Of a DNA stretch of 64,000 bases, positions 27,601-35,964 are shown in pieces (position 1 is the first letter of the stretch; every line of letters starts with the position of its first letter). Below the pieces are notes generated by a model, which had not been told where the DNA came from, ran no database searches, and worked only from the letters and a program-made list of their open reading frames with translations. The stretch lies in contig BDSL01000006.1 of the NCBI GenBank assembly GCA_003116995.1, positions 1 through 64,000 on the forward strand, written 5' to 3'. The DNA is from Yamagishiella unicocca. Its lineage: Eukaryota; Chlorophyta; Chlorophyceae; Chlamydomonadales; Volvocaceae. Both the position numbers and the translations under genes were made by a program.

Positions 27601-29220
27601 AGGCACTGCACCTGCAGGACAAGGCAAACCTGGGCAGTTAGCTTGTTGCTCTGTGCTTTGCTAACCACCATGGCCATTTTCAGGTACCTCTTGCGGTCTG
27701 CTGCCGGCCCCAAATCTTTCGGTATTGATTAAAAATATCATTGAAAGATCAAAGCGCAAGTTTGGTGCCATTTGGTCAAGGCACTGCACCTGCAGGACAA
27801 GGCAAACCTGGGCAGTTAGCTTGTTGCTCTGTGCTTTGCTAACCACCATGGCCATTTTCAGGTACCTCTTGCGGTCTGCTGCCGGCCCCAAATCTTTCGG
27901 TATTGATTATAAATATCATCGAAAGATCAAAGCGCAAGTTTGGTGCCATTTGGTCAAGGCACTGCACCTGCAGGACAAGGCAAACCTGGGCAGTTGGCTC
28001 ATTGCTCTGTGCTTAGCTAACCACCATGGCCATTTTCAGGTACCTCTTGCGGTCTGCTGCCGGCCCCAAATCTTTCGGTATTGATTATAAATATCATTGA
28101 AAGATCAAAGCGCAAGTTTGGTGCCATTTGGTCAAGGCACTGCACCTGCAGGACAAGGCAAACCTGGGCAGTTGGCTCATTGCTCTGTGCTTTGCTAACC
28201 ACCATGGCCATTTCTGGTACCTCCTGCGGTTTGTTGCTGACCCCAAATCTTTCGGTATTGATTAAAATATCATTGAAAGATCAAAGCGCAAGTTTGGTGC
28301 CATTTGGTCAAGGCACTGCACCCGCAGGGCAAGGCAAACCTGGGCAGTTAGCTTGTTGCTCTGTGCTTAGCTAACCACCATGGCCATTTTCAGGTACCTC
28401 TTGCGGTCTGCTGCCGGCCCCAAATCTTTCGGTACTGATAATAAATATCATCGAAAGATCAAAGCGCAAGTTTGGTGCCATTTGGTCAAGGCACTGCACC
28501 TGCAGGACAAAGCAAACCTGGGCAGTTAGCCCGTTGCTCTGTGCTTAGATAACCACCATGGCCATTTTCAGGTACCTCCTGCGGTATGTTGCTGGCCCCA
28601 AATCTTTCGGTATTGATTATAAATATCATTGAAAGATCAAAGCGCAAGTTTGGTGCCATTTGGTCAAGGCACTGCACCTGCAGGACAAGGCAAACCTGGG
28701 CAGTTGGCTCATTGCTCTGTGCTTTGCTAACCACCATGGCCATTTTCAGGTACCTCTTGCGGTCTGATGCCGGCCCCAAATCTTTCGGTATTGATTATAA
28801 ATATCATTGAAAGATCAAAGCGCAAGTTTGGTGCCATTTGGTCAAGGCACTGCACCTGCAGGACAAGGCAAACCTGGGCAGTTAGCCCGTTGCTCTGTGC
28901 TTTGCTAACCACCATGGCCATTTTCAGGTACCTCTTGCGGTCTGCTGCCGGCCCCAAATCTTTCGGTATTGATTATAAATATCATTGAAAGATCAAAGCG
29001 CAAGTTTGGTGCCATTTGGTCAAGGCACTGCACCTGTAGGACAAGGCAAACCTGGGCAGTTAGCTTGTTGCTCTGTGCTTAGCTAACCACCATGGCCATT
29101 TTCAGGAACCTCCTGCGGTATGTTGCTGGCCCCAAATCTTTCGGTATTGATTATAAATATCATTGAAAGATCAAAGCGCAAGTTTGGTGCCATTTGGTCA
29201 AGGCACTGCACCTGCAGGAC
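24690..29220 (+). repeat. 2.31-kb higher-order duplication of satellite monomers
   Basis: A run of 13 monomers is present twice with an offset of about 2312 bp. Diagnostic variants recur at that spacing: TACTGATAATAAATATCATCG at 24699 and 27011, the GATAACCACC variant near 24813 and 27125, the CACCCGCAGGGC variant near 26008 and 28320, and CACCTGTAGGAC near 26720 and 29032. The second copy is cut by the transposon at 29224. The duplication therefore probably predates or accompanied the insertion. Confidence 0.85.
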
Positions 29221-29223
29221 AAG
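29221..29223. other. Target-site duplication, left copy (AAG)
   Basis: AAG immediately precedes the first base of the transposon and is repeated immediately after its last base at 46002-46004. The undisturbed satellite reads GGACAAGGCAAACC at this point, so removing the element and one AAG restores a normal monomer. Three-base target-site duplications are the rule for CACTA transposons. Confidence 0.93.
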
Positions 29224-29249
29224 CACTCGGGGAACGGCCGTCTCTTGAG
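29224..29249 (+). repeat. Left terminal inverted repeat
   Basis: This 26-bp terminus starts CACTCGGGGAACGG and ends CTCTTGAG. It pairs with the right terminus at 45977-46001, with a T/G difference at base 4 and a short variable stretch between GGAACGG and CTCTTGAG. The CACT start is diagnostic of CACTA elements. Confidence 0.92.
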
Positions 29250-29517
29250 GAGGCGTCTTATCTCTTGAACATCCCTTGAGGGGCTGTTGAGGGACTCTCT
29301 AGCAGCCCTTTGCCTGCAGCTCAAGAGACCTGGCGGAATGCTAAAGGGGTTCACCCCAGAGACGACTGAAGGGACGCTCAAGAATACCGTAAGGGAACTG
29401 CTAAAGATGGATAAGCTCAAGGGCAGCCCCTAAGAAGGATTAAAGTTCAAGAGGACAGCTCGAGAACAGTTTTAAGACCGGCTCAAGCAAGGACAGCTAA
29501 AGTGCGCCCTTACATGG
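29250..29517 (+). promoter_or_regulatory. Left subterminal CTCAAG/CTTGAG motif region
   Basis: A non-coding stretch with repeated short motifs in both orientations: CCCTTGAGG near 29273, CTCAAGAG near 29321, CTCAAGAA near 29378, CTCAAGGG near 29414, TTCAAGAGG near 29446 and CTCAAGC near 29482. Subterminal arrays of this kind bind the element-encoded TNPA-type protein in plant CACTA transposons. That role is inferred here from position and repetition. Confidence 0.7.
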
Positions 29518-29739
29518 TTGATACAGATTGAAAGGAAGTTGAAAGCAAAGTTGAAAGCAAGATCGTAGGACGGTCTGAATCCTAATGCTTCCTCTCTAAT
29601 TCCTCTCTAATGCTTGTACGTACAACCCGGCCCCAGGGCCGGGTTGTACGGATCCTCCTCCCGCTTCCTCACATTGACATTGTAATGGATAGTATTATCG
29701 AATAGCACAAGGACTCTTATTTTACATAGCTTTGAGATA
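29518..29739 (+). promoter_or_regulatory. Upstream module A of the transposase gene
   Basis: This stretch is a diverged direct copy of 35702-35964, upstream of gene 2. Shared landmarks in the same order are TTGATACAGATTGAAAG, AGTTGAAAGCAAAGTTGAA, a cGTACAACCCGGCCCC palindrome half, and CGCTTCCTCACATT. The palindrome at 29619-29650 is 32 bp and self-complementary except for the central base pair. Because both copies sit directly in front of a gene start, the module probably holds the promoter or 5' UTR. A transcribed hairpin is equally possible. Confidence 0.65.
29619..29650. repeat. GC-rich 32-bp palindrome, copy A
   Basis: Arms CGTACAACCCGGCCC and GGGCCGGGTTGTACG surround a C/A centre that does not pair. 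It is the counterpart of the perfect palindrome at 35804-35835. It could be a dimeric protein-binding site or an RNA hairpin in the 5' leader. Confidence 0.85.
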
Positions 29740-29802
29740 ATGACGGCGCCTGCAAGCCATTTACTGGAGATGTGCCGACCCACAGGAGAAGAAGAAACTT
29801 AG
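29740..29802 (+). pseudogene. 20-codon upstream ORF, relic of a shared 5' coding exon
   Basis: ATG at 29740 opens a 20-codon frame (MTAPASHLLEM...) that stops at 29800-29802, three bases before the transposase ATG at 29806. It aligns at nucleotide level with the beginning of gene 2 (35965 onward, MAEPAASHFLQL...). Relative to gene 2 it lacks two bases near 29783, which shifts the frame into the TAG. It may now act as an upstream ORF that limits transposase translation. Alternatively it is only a leftover of the duplicated 5' module. Confidence 0.6.
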
Positions 29803-29805
29803 CGG

Positions 29806-32800
29806 ATGGACAGATTTGTTGACAAACCTATAGCCCTAGCTTACCTGTGGCCAAGGCTCCTCGAAAGCCGCGTACTCGTCCAGCACAGTGATGGCGTCTT
29901 CACATGCCTCAAGTGCCATGGGCGTTTTGCAAGGATCGCTGCAACGCTCCATGTCCTTGCATGTGAGGACCAACACACCAGCCCGAATGCAACACCAACC
30001 AGCCCCGAGGACATGGCCGCCAACGCAGAGCTTGTGCGAGAAAGTAACCTCAACAGGCGGACGGCACTCTTCAAGGAACAGGTTCAGAGAGCCACAGTGC
30101 TTAGTGGTGGACATGTCACCAGAGGGAAACGCCTTGCACCAACTTCTCAGCGCCGTGCCTCAGCATCTCTCCTCTTTGATCCTGTCTTGGATGGCCCTGC
30201 ACAAGGTCCTGGAGACGCAGCGCTAGCAATGCCTCTCCTCTGTAATCCTGTCTTGGACGGCCCCACACAAAGAATTGGCAGATGTGGAACCACGCGCCGG
30301 AGCGGTGGTAATGACGATGGAAGCGGTGGTGGAAGCAGTGGTGGAAACGGTGGGGGAGGTGGTGAAAACAATGGTGGAAGTGGGGGAAGTGCGGGCCCCC
30401 CTGCAGATGTTGACAAAAGTCCAGCAGGCGGCCCAACAAAGCGGCCTCGCTTGCGAGATGAAGCAGTAGATGATCCCGCACCCGGTAAGGACAGGTCCAG
30501 GGGAATAGTGTGCAACCTGGGCAAACCCTATAATAAAAGTGACAAGCTAGATTGCCATTTGTTCTGGAATGAGTGTGTAGCTTGTCCAGTGTTTGGGTGT
30601 AGTGCCAACTCTTCTCCTGTCCTCACCACTGCCACCAGGACGCCTGCCTTGCTTCACACTGCCGCCTGGAGGCACCACTGGCGCCGCCGAGGCTCCAAGT
30701 CTAGGTGCTGGCGATGACGGGATATACGGGGAAGGCGAGCTGCTGTACACGCTTTCACCAGCACATGACACCAGCAATGAGGACTGGGTGGATGCACAGG
30801 ATCAGGGGCTCGGCGACCCCGTTCCACAGCAAGGTAATAACGACCCCTGGGTCATAGGGGTATATAAAATGGTAGTTGTCGATATAAGTGCTCATCGATG
30901 TAGATGGGGCTAGCCTGGGGTTTTTATGGCCCATTATCCTATCTTATGGGGGTCGTGTTCCACAGCGATAATGTGGCGTGGGCCTTAGCGATATGAGGTG
31001 GATTGGTACTGGTGGCGCGAGCGTATAGGGTGTACTGATGCCCTCACCGCCCCGCCCCCTTAACAACATGCCAGGCCTAGTGCCGGCGTAATGTAATAAT
31101 AAAAAATAATATGGGGGTACCCTGCTGGGGTTTACATGGCAAAATGGGACCTAAGAAGCCACGGACACCTTGAACCTGGCATTTGATAACGTGCTAAAGG
31201 GTGAACTGTTCATTTTTTGTCTCATAACCCACCCCCATAGTGATCGAGGAAGTACCAGAGGAGCTGTGGCATGAGGTTGATGCCGTGGAGGATTGGTTTG
31301 TCCCTCTCACGTGCGATGACGATGAGGAATGGGGCGACCCGATGGACGACTGGGGCGATGAAGAAGGTAATGCCGAACTTTGTACAGATGTAGCTGATAT
31401 TGGAGTAGACAGGGGGGTAGAAATGCACCAGTGTGGCTGTCTCCTTGGTTGCTGTCTCCTTGGTTGCAGCTTGTCCTCACCCTTATGCATCGGCCTTTTA
31501 TTCTCCCTTCCACCACATTAAGTTCAAGCCCCTTCTACATCGCCTTCCCTTTATGCAGACCCATACCTGGTGCCAGAACCAGAGGCTTGTGTGCCACCAG
31601 CCCCTCTCGACGGCATCAGCGGAACCCGGCGGCATGGTGTGAGGACATGCACGTGTGGGTGTGACATCCCATACATCAACCCGCGCTCACCAGAGTGGCT
31701 AAAAGCCCATCTGGGTGACCCACTCCTTCATGGCAGCAGAGTAACGACACGTGAGATGCTCCTCGCTTTACTGGAGATACATGTTCACCACAACGTCCCC
31801 AAGGGGCTAATGGACAACATCCTTGCCCTTTTCGCTGATGCACTGCCTGGCCCACACTTCCTGCCACGGTCGATCCACATGTTGCGAGAAGTAACAGACA
31901 CTCCGCGCCACACCGAGTTTCATGTGCATGTTTGCTCAGCTGCTGGGTGCCCTGGCCACGAGTACAAGGACATGCCCGATAAAACGAAGTGGCAGGAGCG
32001 CGAGGGAGAGTGCTGCCCGAAGTGCCAGACTTCACGGTTCAAAACCCAGACTATTGCGGGTAAGAAACGTGTTTGTGGAGTAGGTTATGTAGGAGGGCAG
32101 GAAAAGCAACGGCCATAGACACGGATAGATGGCGACACAATGTGACAGGCATATGAGGAACACTCACTGCCGCTGTGCATGGCAGGGAAAACGGTTCTGG
32201 AGCCACGGTTTCCCTACTTCTACTTCGGACTAGAGCGCGTCCTTGGCGAGGTCATATTCGGCCGGCGTTCGGTCGTGGAGAAGCGGGCAAAGCATCGCGT
32301 GCCAGGGGCGCCGGACACAGAAGGTGGATCCAGCATGTACCATGGTAAGCTTTTCACCTGAACCGATAGGTGTGGGATCAGGAGATGGCCCTAGTATGTG
32401 ACAGAATGTGTTTACATCGGCCCTACCTTTATCATAACTAGTTTTTTCCCTTGATCCCTTTGCCAGGAGGAGCCATGGCCGAGCTCACAGAACGGACGGC
32501 GGGCCTTGCAGCAAAGCTTCGCGCCACACACTGCAACCTTCTGTTTGATGAAGTACAGCCGTTCGATGGGAAGGGGACTCATTCCACTGGCGTCCTAGCA
32601 GTCCAGGTCCTAGACGTGGAGGCACGCGACAGGGGAAAATCGGAAACGGTGGCCATTGTCGCAGTGATACCGGGGCCTAAAAAGCCAGCGGTGATGGCAC
32701 CCTACCTTTCCCGTGCCGTTGATGAGCTGCTGATGCTCTATGGCAGGGGCATGTATGTCGAGCAAAGCTGGGCTGACAAGACCATGGATGGCGTCACGGC

Positions 32801-35027
32801 GACCCACGTGTCCTTTAAGCTGCACCCCCTACTGGTTGGGGTCCTGGCAGACACCCCCGCGCGCCTGAAAATGTGTGGGCATGCTGGTGTCGGGGCCTAC
32901 ATTGGCTCCTGCCCCTTCTGCATATTCGAGGGCGTTTATGTCCGCCACCCCAGTGGGCATGGTGGCACGATGCGCTACATTGGCTTCTGGCAGCCGGTCG
33001 TTCAGCGGATCAGGTATGTGGTTAGGGGATGCACAGCGGTTAGTTGGCAGGGTGGAGTGTCACGTTTGTGGTTGTAGCCCGGAGCTCTCAGTGAATCTCG
33101 TTTTGGATCTTGCATGTAGGTTTCCCGATGTACCCATGCTTGTCGGGAACAAACAGCTGCGCCTGACGGATGCACTACAACGTTCACGTGGAGCACGTGT
33201 TGCGGCAGCGAAGGCGAAGGCCCAGGCGTCGGGTGTGGCCTCCGATAGGGCCGAGGCCAAGCGGGTTGAGAAGTTTGAGGGCTGCCATGGGGACAATCCC
33301 TTTGCGCGGCTTCCGTACGTCGACCTGCAGAACTTGTTTGCGGTCCCGGTCGCTCATGCCCTCCTGTACGGTGTTGTCAAGCACTTTGTGGAGGATATAT
33401 GCCGTAACCCCACTAGCGACGAGGAGGTGGCCATTACGCTGTCTGCCGCGCAAAAAAAGCTGGTGAAGAGCCGTGCTGCTGACATCATTGCAACAGCGGA
33501 CTTCGGCCGCGGTTATAAGTGTGTCTTGGACTACAGGTGTGGTTTGGTCGGTGTGTGTTGCGGGCAGGGCGATCTTCCATCTCTGCTATGATCGGACGAC
33601 ACTGTTGCAGCACCACTCGTGAAGTTTCCCCCCTGATCCACATTTTGTATCCCTCAGCGGTCTGTACCTCCTCGAGGACTGGCTTCACTTCTGCGAGACC
33701 TTCTCGGCGTACGTGTTCCATGGCGGTGCTTTGCCGCCACAACTGAAGGAGATGTGGGACTTGCTGTGCTCGGCTGTCCATCACTACTTCCGCCCAACGT
33801 ATTTCGAGACACGTGATGCCTTTCTTGAGGCCTCCAAGAAGGCAGCGGCGGACTTGCGCAAGTTCGCTGTACTCGCTGAAAAGCGAGCATTTCCAATGCA
33901 CACGTTCTCCGTCAACCTTCACCTCTGCATATGCCAGTAAGATTGTTATAGCTAGGGTGCGGAGCAGTGTCACAGGAGGGGGAAGGTGGATGTCGATTTG
34001 CGTGTGTTTGCTTACTGGGAATGGTCCGCCCCCCTTTCCACGCAGGCTGCATGAGCAGGCAAAGGCGCGTGGGGCGGTGGCAGGCAGCCTCGAGTTCGTG
34101 GTGGAGCGAGTGATGCAGCGGTTCAAGCGGATTGCTGGGAGGCATGTGTCGCAGAAGGTCGAGGTTCATTTTTCCAATCAAATGCTACTTGGGCAGTCCC
34201 TGGAAAAGATGCGGCGAGAGCACCCAGAGGCCCGCACGCTGGACGCCCTTTTGGGGCGTAACCGCCGCAAGTATGAGCCACCACTCTACGACCAGGTACA
34301 TGATCGCGTACTGCTTGTAGGGTTCGGCCATGTCGCCAGCACCGTCGGATTTGTGAAGGCCGAGGATGTCTCAAGGGCGCTGCGTGTTGCCCTGGAGTGG
34401 GAGGAGGACGGCGACCTCCGAGAGTGGTCGAAGAAAGCGGGTGGTGAGTTTTTGTGGATTGGTAGTTAGTTGAGATTGGCAGAAACTGGGAATCAGGGGG
34501 CGGTTGATATGTTTGCAATTGCTGTCTAGACAAAACGAGCAATCATACAACTAGCACCGATGCATGCCTTTTGCCTGGCTCTGTGCTTACTGACAACCCA
34601 TGTACCCGTCGACTGCACCCCAGGGGGCTACATCCTGGACGAGGGCTTGCTGAGTCGGGCCATGAGTGCGGCAGTGCACCCGGCGGCCCAGGTCTTCTAC
34701 CGTGCTGAGGTGAACGAGGAGACCTTGTACTGTGAGATGTACGGGAGGGCGCGGACGCGGATATCATACTACGTTCTTGTGTTCTATAACACGGGTGGGA
34801 GCCAGGACCAGCCATATGTGGCAAGGATACGGTACTTCCTCAAACTGCCGAGCATGGTGCGAGAGCAGGGTAACGGTGTGTCAACCACACGCCTCCCTGC
34901 GGTTCGTTTGGCAGTCGTGTCAATGCGGAAGGCATTCGTGGAGGACCGGCGGCTGTATGTGACGGATGAGACGAAGAATGGCCGTGCTGATTTCTGGGAC
35001 TTTTATGCTATTCCCCCACGGCCATGA
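29806..35027 (+). CDS. CACTA transposase, TNP2 type (10 exons)
   Basis: Predicted exons: 29806-30484, 30639-30833, 31241-31366, 31559-32059, 32186-32344, 32467-33013, 33120-33536, 33658-33936, 34046-34443, 34624-35027. Every junction is GT-AG and the frame stays open across all ten, giving 1234 aa; most introns are phase 1. An N-terminal C34-x2-C37-x11-H49-x3-C53 finger is followed by a Gly/Asn-rich linker and a basic KRPRLR stretch. Cysteines at about 459, 464, 485, 486 and 489 form a probable zinc cluster. The TNP2 core follows: LLFDEVQPF (D581), IPGPKKP at 621-627, CPFC at 702-705, and the region matching the family's V-D-P-M-H block at about 811-815, which reads V-P-V-A-H here. SLEFVVERVMQRFKR lies near 982-996. 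The enzyme should bind the element ends and cut and rejoin DNA in the nucleus. The Asp replaced by Pro at about 812 questions catalytic activity. The start just after a small upstream ORF is plausible but not certain. Confidence 0.88.
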
Positions 35028-35280
35028 GGGGTCGGCTCGAGAAGCTTGTCTTGGCTGCCCCAGGCCTGGATTCACGCTTCAAGTACTTCGCTACTTACAA
35101 CCACCTGACAGATCGTTGATGGCCCTTCTAGTGCAGGACGGGGAGTGGACGCGACTGGTGGTGGACCCGCACTGCATGGGGTGGTGACGGGGGGAGGACC
35201 GGCAGCTGTATATGATGGACAAAACGAATAATGGTCGGGCTGATTACTGTGACTGATTACTGTGTATTCTCCCAACTGGT
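35028..35280 (+). pseudogene. Transposase 3' flank with a degraded copy of its last exon
   Basis: About 35192-35262 repeats, with substitutions, the end of the transposase gene (34943-35004). The source reads EDRRLYVTDETKNGRADFWD and the copy reads EDRQLYMMDKTNNGRADYCD before a TGA. The copy lies after the transposase stop at 35025-35027 and is most likely an untranslated relic of a local duplication or of a related element's 3' end. Confidence 0.6.
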
Positions 35281-35701
35281 GCTGCAGCGGGGGCTGAGGG
35301 CAGCATTTGCACTTCGTCTAGAGATTGCTTTCACTGTGCACTCGGGTTTGATTATTGAGCAAAGGGCGTCACCCTATACAACGAGATCTTATGCAGCACC
35401 TGGCTATGCGGCGAGGGCTGTTGCGGTGCCTGGTTCTGTGTATGGTGGGGCTGCTGCTGCACCTGGTTATGTGGAGGGGCCTGCTCTAGCGCCTGGTGCT
35501 ACAGCGGGGGCTGAGGGCAGCGTTCACACATCGCCTAGAGATTTTTTTTATTGCGCACTCACGTTTTATTATTGAGCAAAGGGCGGCGCACTCGACACCA
35601 AGATATTAAGCAGCGCCTGGCTCTGTGGCGGGGCTGCTGCAGCACCTGCTGGTTCTGCGGTGGGGCTGCTCTGGCGCCTGCTTCTGTTATTATGTATTAT
35701 T
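35281..35701 (+). repeat. Imperfect two-copy repeat, period about 217 bp
   Basis: GCGGGGGCTGAGGGCAGC at about 35287 recurs at about 35504. Each copy is followed by a CTAGAGATT segment and then TTTATTATTGAGCAAAGGGC-like sequence (about 35350 and 35565). Short CTGCTGCAGCACCTG-type motifs fill the space between. This is non-coding spacer, probably 3' UTR of gene 1 or junction sequence between modules. No convincing gene is seen. Confidence 0.6.
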
Positions 35702-35964
35702 ATTGATACAGATTGAAAGAAAGTTGAAAGCAAAGTTGAATAGTCGGTCTAAATTGAAATGCTCTCACAATTTGGAAAATGCTCGTACAATTTGGAAAAT
35801 GCTCGTACAACCCGGCCCCGGGGCCGGGTTGTACGGAACCTCCCGGCCCCGGGGCCGGGTTGTACGGAACCTCCTCTCGCTTCCTCACATTTAAAGCTAA
35901 AACTGGAATGTGATCATGTATATTAAACTGGACATTGCAAGGATGCTAACATACATTTGAGAGG
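35702..35964 (+). promoter_or_regulatory. Upstream module B of the oxygenase-like gene
   Basis: Direct repeat of module A at 29518-29739, in the same orientation and the same position relative to a gene start. It contains two extra ATTTGGAAAATGCTCGTACA-like units and, after the full palindrome, a second partial palindrome at about 35842-35866. The similarity continues past the ATG of gene 2 into coding sequence, so the duplication included the 5' end of a coding exon. Shared expression control of the two genes is inferred. Confidence 0.65.
35804..35835. repeat. Perfect 32-bp GC-rich palindrome, copy B
   Basis: The 16-base arms CGTACAACCCGGCCCC and GGGGCCGGGTTGTACG are perfect reverse complements with no loop. 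The duplicate in module A differs at the centre. Perfect conservation of arms in a diverged repeat suggests the symmetry is maintained, for example as a dimer binding site. Confidence 0.9.

Larger units (their letters stand above)
1..29223 (+). repeat. 178-bp satellite array, left block
   Basis: Head-to-tail tandem array with a 178-bp monomer; exact 178-bp spacing is easy to follow at 9955, 10133, 10311 and 10489. Landmarks inside each monomer are ATTGAAAGATCAAAGCGC, CACCTGCAGGACAAGGC, ACCACCATGGCC, CAGGTACCTCTTGCGG and AAATCTTTCGGTATTG. Roughly 165 monomer equivalents fit here. All copies face the same way and the array starts before the window. Short ORFs occur on both strands because the monomer is poor in stops, but 178 is not a multiple of 3, so no frame is kept from monomer to monomer. 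The length is nucleosome-like, as in many centromeric or heterochromatic satellites; that role is inference. Confidence 0.97.

Noticed and set aside
1..29223. Dozens of 60-180 codon ORFs on both strands with near-identical products
   Set aside because: They are translations of the 178-bp satellite. The period is not a multiple of 3, frames run in both directions over the same bases, and lengths change with each indel, so no coding selection is visible.
1..29223. Arabidopsis-type 178-bp centromere repeat
   Set aside because: Only the length agrees; the monomer sequence shows no recognisable similarity.
29806..35027. KDZ (Kyakuja-Dileera-Zisupton) type transposase
   Set aside because: Considered because such elements can travel with TET/JBP genes. 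The IPGPKKP and VxxxH...LLYGVVKH motifs, the CACT ends and the 3-bp duplication fit CACTA/TNP2 better.
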